Assembly (NCBI RefSeq): GCF_017569205.1
Contig: NZ_CP071870.1
Location: forward strand, 434,001-498,000
DNA from: Propioniciclava sp. MC1595
GTDB taxonomy: Bacteria > Actinomycetota > Actinomycetes > Propionibacteriales > Propionibacteriaceae
DNA: 64,000 nt
Direction: 5' to 3'
Shown here: piece by piece, positions 1-8,854 of the stretch
How positions within the stretch are numbered: position 1 is the stretch's first letter
How the letters are laid out: every line of letters begins with the position of its first letter
Notes under the pieces: model-generated
What the model was told of the DNA's origin: nothing
Seen by the model: only the letters and a program-made list of their open reading frames with translations
The model's database searches: none
Made by a program: the position numbers and the translations under genes

Positions 1-1526
1 ACGGCGGCTCCGGCAAGGCGGCACGGTCGTGGGAGGCGTACGACGCGATCGTCCGCACCCTGCAGACCTTGGACGCCGACGAGACCCTGCTCGTGCAGTC
101 GGGCAAGCCGGTGGGCGTGTTCCGGACCCACGAGTGGGCGCCGCGGGTGCTGATCGCGAACTCCAACCTGGTCGGTGACTGGGCGACGTGGGAGCACTTT
201 CGCTCGCTCGAACGCGAGGGCCTGATGATGTACGGCCAGATGACCGCGGGGTCGTGGATCTACATCGGCACGCAGGGGATTCTGCAGGGCACCTTCGAGA
301 CCTTCGGCGCCGTCGCCCGCAAGCGCTTCGGCGGCACCCTCGCCGGCACGATCACCCTCACCGCCGGCCTCGGCGGCATGGGCGGCGCGCAGCCGCTGGC
401 CGTCACCATGAACGAGGGCGTCGCCCTCTGCATCGAGTGCGACGACTCGCGCATCGAGCGCCGCCTGGAGCACCGCTACCTGGACGTCCGGGCCGACGAC
501 CTCGACCATGCGATCGCGCTGGCAAATGAGGCGAAGGCGTCCCGGACGCCACTGAGTATCGGGCTGCTGGGCAACGCCGCCGAGCTCGTGCCGGCGTTTC
601 TGGAGCGGCACCGCGGCAGCGACGTGCAGATCGACGTCGTCACCGACCAGACCTCGGCGCACGACCCGCTGATGTACCTGCCGATCGGGGTGCCGGTCGA
701 GGACATGGCCGAGCGCGCGGCGTCCGACCCCGAGGGCTTCACCCGCGACGCCCAGGCCTCCATGGCCGCCCACGTGGCGGCGATGGTCGGCTTCGCGGAT
801 GCGGGCGCGGAGGTCTTCGACTACGGCAACTCGATCCGCGACGAGGCGCGCAAGGGCGGCTTCGAGCGGGCGTTCGACTTCCCGGGGTTCGTGCCGGCGT
901 ACATCCGGCCGCTGTTCGAGGAGGGCAAGGGCCCGTTCCGCTGGGCGGCGCTGTCGGGCGACCCCGAGGACATCGCGAAGACGGACGCCGCCATCCTCGA
1001 GCTGTTCCCCGAGGACGAGCACCTGCGCCGCTGGATCACCATGGCCGGCGAGCGCGTGCACTTCCAGGGGCTGCCCGCCCGCATCTGCTGGCTGGGCTAC
1101 GGCGAGCGCCACCGGGCCGGGCTGAGGTTCAACGAGATGGTCGCCGCCGGCGAGATCGGGCCCATCGCCATCGGTCGCGACCACCTCGACTCCGGTTCGG
1201 TCGCCTCGCCCTACCGCGAGACCGAGGCCATGGCCGACGGCACGGACGCCGTGGCCGACTGGCCGCTGCTGAACGCCCTGCTGAACACCGCATCGGGGGC
1301 GAGCTGGGTGTCGATCCACCACGGCGGCGGCGTCGGGATCGGTCGTTCTATCCACGCCGGGCAGGTGTGTGTGGCCGACGGTTCGGAGCTGGCCGCGCAG
1401 AAGCTCGAGCGGGTGCTCACCAACGACCCCGGCACCGGCGTCATGCGCCACGTGGACGCCGGTTACGAGCACGCCCGCGAGGTGGCTCGCGAGCGCGGGG
1501 TGCGCATCCCGATGATGGAGGGATGA
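1..1526 (+). CDS. hutU: Urocanate hydratase, 5' end outside the window
   Basis: Second enzyme of histidine degradation: converts urocanate to 4-imidazolone-5-propionate in the cytoplasm using tightly bound NAD. The frame is open from the first bases (reading from base 3, [20 protein letters not shown]), so the start lies upstream. About 507 residues are visible; the family is about 550, so only some 45 N-terminal residues are missing. The long stretch [19 protein letters not shown] is the glycine-rich NAD-binding signature, and the C-terminal [18 protein letters not shown] block is typical. The stop overlaps the hutI start (ATGA), so translation is probably coupled. hutH is not in view. Confidence 0.97.
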   Translation, partial: GGSGKAARSWEAYDAIVRTLQTLDADETLLVQSGKPVGVFRTHEWAPRVLIANSNLVGDWATWEHFRSLEREGLMMYGQMTAGSWIYIGTQGILQGTFETFGAVARKRFGGTLAGTITLTAGLGGMGGAQPLAVTMNEGVALCIECDDSRIERRLEHRYLDVRADDLDHAIALANEAKASRTPLSIGLLGNAAELVPAFLERHRGSDVQIDVVTDQTSAHDPLMYLPIGVPVEDMAERAASDPEGFTRDAQASMAAHVAAMVGFADAGAEVFDYGNSIRDEARKGGFERAFDFPGFVPAYIRPLFEEGKGPFRWAALSGDPEDIAKTDAAILELFPEDEHLRRWITMAGERVHFQGLPARICWLGYGERHRAGLRFNEMVAAGEIGPIAIGRDHLDSGSVASPYRETEAMADGTDAVADWPLLNALLNTASGASWVSIHHGGGVGIGRSIHAGQVCVADGSELAAQKLERVLTNDPGTGVMRHVDAGYEHAREVARERGVRIPMMEG

Positions 1527-2692
1527 TGTCCCTCCTGGTCGACCACATCGGCGAACTCGTCACCAACGACCCCTCGGTTGGGGAGGGCGCGCTCGGGGTT
1601 GTGCGTGACGCCGCGCTCGTCGTCGAGGACGGCCGGGTCGTGTGGGTCGGGCCGGCGGCGTCCGTCGACCGCGGCACCGACGAGGTGTTGGACGCCGCGG
1701 GTGCGGCAGTGGTGCCCGGCTTCGTCGAGTCGCACAGCCACTTGGTGTTCGCCGGGGATCGCGCGGCGGAGTTCGCGGCGCGGATGGCGGGGGAGTCGTA
1801 CGCGGCCGGTGGGATCCGGACGACGCTGGCGGCGACCCGGGCGGCGTCGGACGGTGAACTCGGCGCCAACCTCATGCGGCTCGCCGCCGAATACCGCCGG
1901 CAGGGGACCACCACGCTCGAGGTGAAGTCGGGCTACGGCCAGACCGTGACCGACGAGTCGCGGTCGGTGCAGCTCGCGGCCCGATTGGCCGACGAGGCCA
2001 CCCTGCTGGCGGCGCATGTGGTGCCGCCCGAGTACGAGGGCCGAGCCGACGACTACGTGCGGTTGGTGGTGGAGGAGATGATCCCGGCCGGGGCGACGCA
2101 CGCGCGCTGGGTCGACGTGTTCTGCGAGCGCGGGGCCTTCGACGCCGACCAGTCACGGGCGGTGCTGTCGGCGGGCCGGGCCGCCGGGCTCGGGGTGCGG
2201 GTGCACGCCAACCAGCTCACCGCGGGCGAGGGGGTGCGTCTGGGCGTCGACCTGGACGCGGCCTCGGTCGACCACTGCGTGCACCTGACCGACGCCGACG
2301 TCGAGGCGCTCGCCGGGTCGACGACCGTGGCCACGCTGCTGCCCGGGGCGGACTTCTCGACCCGCGGCCCTTGGCCCGACGCCCGACGGCTGCTCGATGC
2401 GGGGGTCACCGTGGCGCTGGGCGCCGACTGCAACCCGGGCACCTCGTACACGACCTCGATGCCGTTCATCGTGGCGCTGGCCGTCCGCGAGCTGTGCATG
2501 ACCCCCGCCGAGGCGCTGTGGTCGGCCACCGCCGGCGGGGCGCGGGCCCTGCGCCGGGACGACGTCGGCCACCTCGGCGTCGGCGCCCGCGCCGACCTCG
2601 CCGTGCTCGACGCGCCCTCCTCCCTGCACCTGGCCTACCGCCCCGGGGTGCCGCTGGTGCGTGACGTGCTCAAGGACGGACGCCGTGGCTGA
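1523..2692 (+). CDS. hutI: Imidazolonepropionase
   Basis: Third step of histidine degradation: hydrolyses imidazolone-5-propionate to N-formimidoyl-L-glutamate. It is an amidohydrolase-fold metalloenzyme. Visible metal ligands are the HxH in [10 protein letters not shown] (about residues 71 and 73), a histidine in [10 protein letters not shown], the histidine of [11 protein letters not shown] and the aspartate of [10 protein letters not shown]. Length is 389 residues, normal for the family. Two ATG codons (1523 and 1526) overlap the hutU stop; 1523 is chosen because it gives the usual ATGA overlap. The stop lies within the first codons of hutG, so the three hut genes form one transcript. Confidence 0.96.
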   Translation: MMSLLVDHIGELVTNDPSVGEGALGVVRDAALVVEDGRVVWVGPAASVDRGTDEVLDAAGAAVVPGFVESHSHLVFAGDRAAEFAARMAGESYAAGGIRTTLAATRAASDGELGANLMRLAAEYRRQGTTTLEVKSGYGQTVTDESRSVQLAARLADEATLLAAHVVPPEYEGRADDYVRLVVEEMIPAGATHARWVDVFCERGAFDADQSRAVLSAGRAAGLGVRVHANQLTAGEGVRLGVDLDAASVDHCVHLTDADVEALAGSTTVATLLPGADFSTRGPWPDARRLLDAGVTVALGADCNPGTSYTTSMPFIVALAVRELCMTPAEALWSATAGGARALRRDDVGHLGVGARADLAVLDAPSSLHLAYRPGVPLVRDVLKDGRRG

Positions 2693-3596
2693 CCGGGAGT
2701 TCGCGCCGTGGTCGGGCCGGGGCGACGGCCCCGGGCCGGAGCACGCGCGCTGGCACTCGGTGGTGCGCGGCTGGGCGCCCGGGGAGTCGTTGCCCGAGGG
2801 GGCCGTCGTGCTGGTCGGGTTCGCCTCGGACGAGGGGGTCCGCCGCAACGGAGGCCGTGTGGGGGCCGCCGCGGGCCCCGCTGCGCTGCGGCAGGCACTG
2901 GCTTCATTGAGCGACCCCGGCTGCCCCGTGTTCGACGCCGGCGATGTGGTGGTCGACGACGGCGACCTCGAGGGCGGGCAGGTGCGCCTCGGTGCGCTCG
3001 TCGCCGCGGTGCTCGACGCCGGCGGCCTGCCGGTGGTGCTCGGTGGCGGCCATGCCGTCGCCTATGGGTCGTACCTCGGCTGGGCCGGACGCCCGGGTTG
3101 GGGGGTCCTCAACGTGGACGCCCACTTCGACCTGCGTGTGTCCGACCGCGCGACCTCGGGCACCCCGTTCGCGCAGATGGCCGCCGACGAGGCGTCCGCG
3201 GGCCGAGACCTGGCCTACGCGGTCGCGGGGATCTCGCGGGCCAACAACACCCGCGTGTTGTTCGATGCCGCCGAGCGGCTGGGCGTCGAGGTGCTGCTCG
3301 ACGAGGACTGCACGCCCGCCACGGCCGGCGCGGTCGCCGAGGAGTTCGTCGCCCGCGTCGACCGCGTCCACCTCACCCTCGACCTCGATGCGCTGCCCGC
3401 GTCGGTCGCGCCCGGGGTGAGCGCGCCGGCCGGGTTCGGGATCAGCCTCGACAGCGTGAGAGCCGTGGTCCGGGCCGTGGTCGGGTCGGGCAGGCTCGGG
3501 CTGCTCGAGGTCGCCGAGCTCAACCCGTCCTTCGACGTCGACGGCCGCACCGCCCGCACGGCGGCGCGGCTCGTCGACCTGGCGGTGCGTGCCTAG
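2685..3596 (+). CDS. hutG: Formimidoylglutamase (ureohydrolase family)
   Basis: Hydrolyses N-formimidoyl-L-glutamate to glutamate and formamide, which completes the one-step branch of the hut pathway. The ureohydrolase manganese-site motifs are in order: [20 protein letters not shown] (DxHxD) and LDLDALPAS (DxD). Length is 303 residues. GTG at 2685 is chosen because the frame 5' of it overlaps deep into hutI and because it gives an 8-bp stop/start overlap. The gene is convergent with a VOC-protein remnant whose stop codon shares bases with the hutG stop. An agmatinase-like side activity cannot be excluded, but the operon context makes HutG the best call. Confidence 0.93.
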   Translation: MADREFAPWSGRGDGPGPEHARWHSVVRGWAPGESLPEGAVVLVGFASDEGVRRNGGRVGAAAGPAALRQALASLSDPGCPVFDAGDVVVDDGDLEGGQVRLGALVAAVLDAGGLPVVLGGGHAVAYGSYLGWAGRPGWGVLNVDAHFDLRVSDRATSGTPFAQMAADEASAGRDLAYAVAGISRANNTRVLFDAAERLGVEVLLDEDCTPATAGAVAEEFVARVDRVHLTLDLDALPASVAPGVSAPAGFGISLDSVRAVVRAVVGSGRLGLLEVAELNPSFDVDGRTARTAARLVDLAVRA

Positions 3597-3718
3597 CGGG
3601 CCTCGGGGTCGGGCTGGTGGATGCCGATGGTGTTGCCCTCGGTGTCGAGGTAGTAGCCCTGCCACGCCATGCCCGGCAGCGCCATCTTCGGCAGCGCGAC
3701 CTCGCCGCCGTTGGCGAG
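3593..3718 (-). pseudogene. C-terminal remnant of a VOC (glyoxalase-like) protein
   Basis: The minus strand encodes about 41 residues containing GGEVALPKMALPGMAWQGYY and DTEGNTIGIHQPD, the last beta-alpha-beta unit of small VOC/glyoxalase-fold proteins, then TAG. There is no start codon and no upstream frame. The sequence breaks into unrelated sequence immediately beside the ctlX stop, so roughly the first two-thirds of the gene is gone. One of several truncated genes in this window. Confidence 0.75.
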
Positions 3719-3735
3719 GGGTTGCCGTGGCAACC

Positions 3736-4659
3736 TCAGCGCCGGGACAGGTGGATCCCCGCCAACATGCAGCGCACCGAGCCGCCGGCGAGCTCGATGG
3801 TGGGCACGTCGATGGCCACGATGGGTGCCGACGCCTCGATCCGCTCGCGCTGCTCGGGGGTGTACGAGGCGGCCGCACGCGCCGAGCAGGCGTAGAACCG
3901 GCCTGCCGAGCCGGTGAGCTCCATCCCGTTGCCGGCGAACTCGGTCACCTGCTGCCAGGAGATGTCGATAACGTCGCGGCCAGAGTCCCGGAGCCGGGCC
4001 ACGATCTCGTCGCGCCGCTCGGCGTCCGTCATCACCTCGGCGCAGAGCAGGGCGAACTCGGTGCCGATGCTGAGGATCACGTTCGTGTGGTAGATCGGGT
4101 GGCCCGCCGGGTCGCGGTTCTCGAAGACCATCGGCTCGAACCCGAAGTGCGTGCAGAACCGCTCCAGGATGATGGGGTCGGCCCGGGTCGAGGCGCCGAC
4201 GTAGGCGACCCGCTCGGCGTGGTCGAGGATCATCGCGCCCGTGCCCTCGAGGAACAGCCCGTCGGCCTCCAGCCCCGAGTAGTCGATCACCTCCTGCACG
4301 CGGTACTCGCGCTTGAGCATCTCGATGACGTCCGACCGCCGCTCGCCACGGCGGCTGGGGGCGGCCATCGGGTACATGGCGATGCGGCCGCCCTGGTGGG
4401 TCGAGAACCAGTTGTTGGGGAAGACGGAGTCGGGCGTGTCCCGGGTCAGGTCGTCGAACACGTGCACCCGGACGCCGTGCTCCATCAACGTGCGCGCCAC
4501 CGCGTCGACCTCCCGCAGCGCGCGGGCTTCGAACGCCTCGGCGTTGATCTCGGGGCGGGGCAGCTGGAAGGCGTTGTCGGCGGCGGTCTCGGGGTTGGGC
4601 GTGAAGTGGTGGGGACGGACCATCACGACGGCCGACGGGGCCTGGATCTGGGTGCGCAC
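3736..4659 (-). CDS. ctlX: CtlX-type citrulline/arginine-family hydrolase
   Basis: Member of the guanidino-group-modifying superfamily (arginine deiminase, amidinotransferase), closest in pattern to the CtlX citrulline-utilisation hydrolases. Visible motifs are the substrate-binding VFPNNWFSTH, EGTGAMILDH, the catalytic-histidine region YHTNVILSIG, and the nucleophilic cysteine near the C-terminus in GGSVRCMLAGIH. GTG at 4659 gives 307 residues and starts just before the conserved APSAVVMVRPHHF. Upstream in-frame ATGs (4713, 4695) would begin inside a hairpin and add unconserved residues. Likely role: nitrogen salvage beside the hut operon. The substrate is not proven from sequence. Confidence 0.82.
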   Translation of the reverse strand: MRTQIQAPSAVVMVRPHHFTPNPETAADNAFQLPRPEINAEAFEARALREVDAVARTLMEHGVRVHVFDDLTRDTPDSVFPNNWFSTHQGGRIAMYPMAAPSRRGERRSDVIEMLKREYRVQEVIDYSGLEADGLFLEGTGAMILDHAERVAYVGASTRADPIILERFCTHFGFEPMVFENRDPAGHPIYHTNVILSIGTEFALLCAEVMTDAERRDEIVARLRDSGRDVIDISWQQVTEFAGNGMELTGSAGRFYACSARAAASYTPEQRERIEASAPIVAIDVPTIELAGGSVRCMLAGIHLSRR

Positions 4660-4678
4660 GCCCCCATCGTGGGCAATG

Positions 4679-4722
4679 CGAGGCGGCGTGTCCATTGCCG
4701 CAGCAACGGACACGCCGCCTCG
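4679..4722. terminator. 15-bp perfect hairpin
   Basis: CGAGGCGGCGTGTCC (4679-4693) pairs perfectly with GGACACGCCGCCTCG (4708-4722) across a 14-nt loop. It lies directly downstream (minus strand) of the SDR C-terminal remnant and upstream of ctlX, as expected for the original terminator of the SDR transcript. No clear U-tract. Confidence 0.7.
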
Positions 4723-4768
4723 TCAGGTCAGCCTTCGATCGGGCTGGGTCCCCGGGGGTGGGACGGGA

Positions 4769-4838
4769 TCACTGGGCGGTGAAGCCGCCGTCGACGCCGA
4801 TCTCGGAACCGGTCATGAAGTTCGCCTCGTCGGAGGCC
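4769..4838 (-). pseudogene. Last 23 codons of a split short-chain dehydrogenase
   Basis: The minus strand reads ASDEANFMTGSEIGVDGG then FTAQ and TGA, the classic SDR C-terminus. There is no start or upstream SDR sequence here. The missing front part is 11 kb away at 15848-16266, on the same strand and in the right order. Joining base 4838 to base 15848 restores one in-frame SDR across the junction (IRFL followed by ASDEANF). Confidence 0.85.
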
Positions 4839-5053
4839 ACACCCTGTTGGACGTCCGAGCAAGCGGCCAAGCGGCCCTCATCCCCTTGGGCGCCCATCGG
4901 GTGTGCTCGACTCTGCCGACGGGCGTGTGGTTACTCAACTGCCCAGTAGCGGTCGTCAAAGTCGACGGCGGTATATCCCGGACTTGCCGGGAGGGAGGCT
5001 TGACGGATGGCTACCACTCTTGACCGTAACGAGCGACCGGCCAACGTTGCTGG

Positions 5054-5335
5054 TCACTCGCCGTCGGGCGGGGTATCCCTCATTCCCATCACCACGCCAG
5101 CTTCGACGGAGCAGTCGATCGTGAGCAGGCCTCGGTAGAGATGGTCGACGCCGGTAGCGGTCATCGTCCAAGGAACGGCGACCTGCTGGACCTGCTGCCC
5201 GGTCCACACGGCGAGCTTGCCGGCGCTTCGCTCGATCCCCTTAGGTCTTAGGTCTCCGACATGCCAAATGAGCACGGTCCCGTCCAATCGGTCCTCCAAT
5301 GAGAGGTTGCCCCACGCAAGTTGTACTGGTAGCAC
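5054..5335 (-). CDS. Small hypothetical protein, doubtful
   Basis: A 93-residue frame with ATG, no recognised family, no membrane segment and no strong ribosome-binding site. It lies between the SDR remnant and the metal operon. The remainder of 4839-5442 shows no other gene I can support; a plus-strand 43-codon frame starting at 5000 (MATTLDRNERPANVAGHS) is preceded by a purine-rich stretch but is unrecognised. Codon choice is less GC3-biased than in neighbouring genes, fitting imported DNA or non-coding sequence. Confidence 0.3.
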   Translation of the reverse strand: MLPVQLAWGNLSLEDRLDGTVLIWHVGDLRPKGIERSAGKLAVWTGQQVQQVAVPWTMTATGVDHLYRGLLTIDCSVEAGVVMGMRDTPPDGE

Positions 5336-5429
5336 CGATTGTTGCTGAGTCGCGTATTCATCAGATGTCGACTGCTGTTTCGCCTTGTGGCGGAGGCTGA
5401 TGCATCCGGCGATTGATCAGCCTGTGCTG

Positions 5430-5453
5430 TATAGTTCAGTGCATGCTGACTAT
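5430..5453 (+). promoter_or_regulatory. Candidate leaderless promoter and CmtR operator
   Basis: TATAGT (5430-5435) is a good -10 element whose predicted start point falls on the A of the cmtR ATG at 5443, implying a leaderless transcript. Overlapping it, ATAGTTCAG (5431-5439) and CTGACTAT (5446-5453) form an imperfect inverted repeat across the start codon. A repressor bound here would block transcription initiation. Assignment to CmtR is by position only. Confidence 0.45.
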
Positions 5454-5802
5454 TGCTTCTCGACTCGACGTCATGAACCGGCTCGGCCGGGCCATGGCGG
5501 ATCCGACGCGTTCCCGGATCCTGATGACCCTGCTCGAGGGACCGAGCCACCCGGCGGTGCTCTCGCGTGAGCTGGAGCTGACTCGCTCGAACGTGTCGAA
5601 CCACCTCACCTGCCTGCGCGACTGCGGCATCGTGGTCGCTGAGCCGGAGGGTCGCCAGACTAGGTATGAGATCGCTGATCCGCACCTCGCGGCCGCTCTC
5701 ATCGCGCTGGTGGATGTGACTCTGGCTGTCGACGAGCACGCTCCGTGCGTGGACTCGTCGTGCACCGTTCCGGGTTGCTGCGGAGCGGGAGCAGACGCGT
5801 GA
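5443..5802 (+). CDS. cmtR: CmtR-type ArsR-family Cd/Pb-sensing repressor
   Basis: Winged-helix metalloregulator of 119 residues that should repress the following exporter genes and release DNA on binding Cd(II) or Pb(II). It closely matches mycobacterial CmtR: MADPTRSRIL, the recognition helix LTRSNVSNHL, and all three known CmtR ligands at identical positions, Cys57 and Cys61 (SNHLTCLRDCG) and Cys102 (DEHAPC). This numbering works only with ATG 5443; the upstream in-frame ATG 5413 would add ten residues. The C-terminal tail holds four more cysteines (SSCTVPGCC), which CmtR itself does not have as I know it. Its stop overlaps the next gene's GTG. Confidence 0.9.
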   Translation: MLTIASRLDVMNRLGRAMADPTRSRILMTLLEGPSHPAVLSRELELTRSNVSNHLTCLRDCGIVVAEPEGRQTRYEIADPHLAAALIALVDVTLAVDEHAPCVDSSCTVPGCCGAGADA

Positions 5803-7715
5803 GCGCGGCATGCGGCTGCGAGCACGAGCCGACGACCACGGCAGTCGATGAGAGCGAGGAGAAGGAGCGGCCCTGGTGGAGGGACCGCGGGATCATGGTG
5901 CCGGTCTTCTCCGGTGTCGCGTTCCTCGCTGGTCTGATCCTTGAGTGGTCCGGCATGGAGATCCCGGCACTGGTGCTGTTCTGGGTCGGCTTGCTGCTGG
6001 GCGCGTCGACGTTCACGCCGGGCGCGATCCGGAAGCTGTTCAAGGGCAAGCTGGGCATCGGGCTGCTGATGACGATCAGCGCGGTCGGCGCAGTCGTCCT
6101 CGGCTACGTCGAAGAGGCTGCGGCGCTGGCGTTCCTCTACTCGATCGCAGAGGCGCTGGAGGACAAGGCGATGGACCGCGCCCGCGGCGGGCTGCGAGCG
6201 CTGCTGAAGCTGGTCCCCGACACCGCGACCGTGCGCCGCGACGGCGCTTCGGTGGAGATTGCGGCGAAGGACCTCGCGGTCGGGCAGGTCATGGTGGTTC
6301 GTCCCGGCGAGCGGATCGCGACCGACGGAGTCGTCCGTGCGGGGCGCTCCAGCCTGGACACCTCGGCGATCACGGGCGAGTCGATCCCGGTCGAGGTCGA
6401 GCCCGGCGACGCCGTGTCGGCCGGCGCGATCAACAGCGCCGGTGCGCTGGAGGTCGAGACGACGGCGGCGGGCACCGACAACTCGCTCACGACCATCGTG
6501 GAGCTGGTGGAGCAGGCGCAGGCGGAGAAGGGCGAGCGAGCGCGCCTCGCGGACCGGATCGCGCGCCCGCTGGTCCCGGGCGTGCTGGTCCTCGCGGCCC
6601 TGGTCGCCCTGGTCGGCTCGCTGTTCGGGGACCCGGAGCTGTGGATCACCCGAGCCCTCGTCGTCCTCGTCGCCGCCTCCCCGTGCGCGCTGGCGATCTC
6701 GGTGCCGCTGACGGTGGTCGCGGCGATCGGCGCGGCGAGCAAGTTCGGCGTGATCATCAAGTCCGGCGCGGTGTTCGAGCGCTTCGGCACGGTCCGCCAC
6801 GTCGCCGTCGACAAGACCGGCACCCTCACCCGCAACGAGCCCGCCGTCACCGCGGTCCTCGCCGCGGACGGCGTGACCGACGCCCAGGCGCTGGCCTGGG
6901 CGGCCGCGCTGGAGCAGCACAGCACGCACCCGCTGGCCGCGGCGATCACCGCCGCAGCCCCCGGAGCCCAGGCTGCGGAGGGCGTGACCGAGCAGGCCGG
7001 GCACGGCATCGAGGGCAAGATCGACGGGTCTCGGATCACCGTCGGCAGCCCCCGCTGGCTCGACGCCGGGGTGCTCGGCGACCAGGTCGCGGGCCTGGAG
7101 GAGCAGGGCATGACCGTTGTGATCGTGCACCGCGACGGGGCCCCTGTCGCCGCGATCGGCGTCCGCGACGAGCTGCGTCCCGAGGTCCCCGAAGTGGTGC
7201 GGACTCTCGCGGCGCAGGGCGTCGGGGTGACGATGCTCACCGGCGACAACGCCCGCACGGCACGGGCGCTGGCAGCGCAGGCCGGTATCAGCGACGTGCG
7301 CGCGGAACTGCGTCCCGAAGACAAAGCGACCGCGATCGGGGAGCTGTCAAAGGCGGGGTCGGTTGCAATGATCGGCGACGGCATCAACGACGCCCCCGCT
7401 CTGGCCGCCGCGGACATCGGCATCGCGATGGGCGCGACCGGCTCGGACGCGGCGATCGAGTCCGCCGACGTCGCGTTCACCGGCCACGACCTCCGCCTCA
7501 TCCCGCGCGCGTTCGACCACGCCCGCCGCGGACGCCGCATCATCAACCAGAACATCGTCCTGTCGCTGCTGATCATCACCGCGCTGCTGCCGCTCGCGCT
7601 GTTCGGCGTCCTCGGACTCGCCGCTGTGGTGCTGGTCCACGAGATCGCCGAGGTCGTCGTGATCCTCAACGGACTCCGCGCCGCCCGCACGCGTACCCCA
7701 CGGCTGGAGAGCTGA
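5799..7715 (+). CDS. ctpG: CtpG-like P1B-type heavy-metal ATPase
   Basis: Inner-membrane ATP-driven metal exporter, 638 residues. Landmarks in order: short N-terminus with CGCEH instead of a full HMA domain, paired hydrophobic segments, TGES phosphatase loop, the intramembrane SPCALAISVP metal-binding motif, DKTGT phosphorylation site (Asp338), HP motif in STHPLAAA, MLTGDN, and the GDGINDAP hinge. The last membrane pair contains VLVHEIAEVVVILNG. SPC rather than CPC and pairing with cmtR match mycobacterial CtpG (Cd/Pb-responsive). GTG 5799 is chosen for its 4-bp overlap with the cmtR stop. The stop overlaps the next ATG. Confidence 0.9.
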   Translation: MSAACGCEHEPTTTAVDESEEKERPWWRDRGIMVPVFSGVAFLAGLILEWSGMEIPALVLFWVGLLLGASTFTPGAIRKLFKGKLGIGLLMTISAVGAVVLGYVEEAAALAFLYSIAEALEDKAMDRARGGLRALLKLVPDTATVRRDGASVEIAAKDLAVGQVMVVRPGERIATDGVVRAGRSSLDTSAITGESIPVEVEPGDAVSAGAINSAGALEVETTAAGTDNSLTTIVELVEQAQAEKGERARLADRIARPLVPGVLVLAALVALVGSLFGDPELWITRALVVLVAASPCALAISVPLTVVAAIGAASKFGVIIKSGAVFERFGTVRHVAVDKTGTLTRNEPAVTAVLAADGVTDAQALAWAAALEQHSTHPLAAAITAAAPGAQAAEGVTEQAGHGIEGKIDGSRITVGSPRWLDAGVLGDQVAGLEEQGMTVVIVHRDGAPVAAIGVRDELRPEVPEVVRTLAAQGVGVTMLTGDNARTARALAAQAGISDVRAELRPEDKATAIGELSKAGSVAMIGDGINDAPALAAADIGIAMGATGSDAAIESADVAFTGHDLRLIPRAFDHARRGRRIINQNIVLSLLIITALLPLALFGVLGLAAVVLVHEIAEVVVILNGLRAARTRTPRLES

Positions 7716-8323
7716 TGCTTGCGACCATCGGCTCAGCGATCGGCTTGTTTGCTGCGACCAACATCGATGACATCGTCGTGCTGACCGTGCTGTTCCTGGC
7801 CTCCAGCCGAGGGAAGCCGCGACCGTGGCAGATCGTCGCAGGCCAGTACCTCGGGTTCATCACCCTCGTCGTGATCAGCGTGATCGCCGCGCTCGGCCTG
7901 ACCATCGTCCCCGACGAATGGGTGGGCTTCCTCGGCCTGATCCCGCTCGGCATCGGCATCTGGACCCTCGTGCGGGGCCTGCGACGCAACGGTGACGACG
8001 ATGACGACGACGAGAAGATCACCGCGGTCGGGCTGTGGGGCGTCGCCGGGATCACGATCGCCAACGGGGCCGACAACATCTCCCTCTACACGCCGATCTT
8101 CCGCACCAGTTCGCCCGGCGACGTCGTCGTCATGATCGCGGTGTTCCTCGTCCTCGTCGCCGTCTGGTGCGCTGCTGGACGCCTGATCGGAACCCACAAG
8201 GCCGTCACCGAAACGCTTGAACGCGTCGAGCACTGGCTCGTACCCGTCGTGTTCATCGGCCTGGGCCTGTTCATCCTGATCGATTCCGGCGTCATCGTCC
8301 GCCTCGTCGAGGTCCTCGCATGA
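7715..8323 (+). CDS. cadD: CadD-like cadmium resistance transporter
   Basis: Integral membrane protein of 202 residues in the LysE/CadD superfamily. The N-terminal GLFAATNIDDIVVLTVLF and the repeated NGADNISLYTPIF are the two acidic asparagine/aspartate half-motifs of the CadD family, each in the first helix of an inverted half. The halves are separated by an acidic cytoplasmic loop (DDDDDDE, about residues 93-98). It likely exports or buffers Cd(II) alongside the P-type ATPase. ATG overlaps the ATPase stop (ATGA) and its stop overlaps the lspA ATG, so it is the middle of a coupled operon. Confidence 0.87.
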   Translation: MLATIGSAIGLFAATNIDDIVVLTVLFLASSRGKPRPWQIVAGQYLGFITLVVISVIAALGLTIVPDEWVGFLGLIPLGIGIWTLVRGLRRNGDDDDDDEKITAVGLWGVAGITIANGADNISLYTPIFRTSSPGDVVVMIAVFLVLVAVWCAAGRLIGTHKAVTETLERVEHWLVPVVFIGLGLFILIDSGVIVRLVEVLA

Positions 8324-8844
8324 CCCCGGACGCGGCTGCCGATGCTGAGCTGACGTCGGGAGAGCGGCAGCAGAGGGGGCGTTGGCGGCTCACGGCGGGG
8401 GCACTCGCGCTCGGCGGGCTCGTCCTCCTGATCGATCAGGGGACGAAGGCATGGGCGGAGGCCACGCTCACAGTAAGTGAGCGCCTCCCGCTGATCGGCG
8501 ACCTGCTGGGCCTGCAACTCGCTTACAACCCCGGCGCGGCGTTCTCCTTCGGTGAGGGTTCCACCTGGGTGTTCGCGCTGGTGGCCGTCGCGGCCACCGT
8601 CACCGCGATCGTGTTCGCGTTCCGTGTCCGACACCCCGGGTGGGCGATCGTGATCGGCGCGCTTGGCGGGGCCGCCGCCTCCCACGCCGGCGACAGGCTT
8701 TTCCGTGCTCCAGGGTTCGCCCAGGGGCACGTCGTGGACTTCCTCGCCTACGGGAACTGGTTCATCGGGAACGTCGCCGACGTCGTGATCGTCACCGCCG
8801 CGATCGCCGGAGCGCTTCTGATGATCCGCGGCAACGAGAACTGA
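8320..8844 (+). CDS. lspA: Signal peptidase II paralogue in a metal operon
   Basis: Membrane aspartyl protease of the LspA family, 174 residues with four hydrophobic segments. Family features: DQGTKAWAE in the first segment, YNPGAAFSF, and the two catalytic-aspartate regions SHAGDRLF and VVDFLAYGNWFIGNVAD. The flanking residues differ from housekeeping LspA (usual GN-x-x-DR is SHAGDR, usual FN-x-AD is GNVAD), so this is a divergent second copy rather than the essential one. It may process a metal-binding lipoprotein. Start overlaps the cadD stop; the next gene starts 10 bp downstream. Confidence 0.85.
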   Translation: MTPDAAADAELTSGERQQRGRWRLTAGALALGGLVLLIDQGTKAWAEATLTVSERLPLIGDLLGLQLAYNPGAAFSFGEGSTWVFALVAVAATVTAIVFAFRVRHPGWAIVIGALGGAAASHAGDRLFRAPGFAQGHVVDFLAYGNWFIGNVADVVIVTAAIAGALLMIRGNEN

Positions 8845-8854
8845 GAGGACCATC

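Noticed and set aside
4903-5207. Several overlapping short frames at the left end of the island
   Set aside because: None has a convincing start signal, family or coding bias; left as non-coding or decayed.
5436-7130. Long open frame of 564 codons on the minus strand opposite the P-type ATPase
   Set aside because: It is a GC3-driven shadow of ctpG; composition is Arg/Gly/His-rich with no family motifs.
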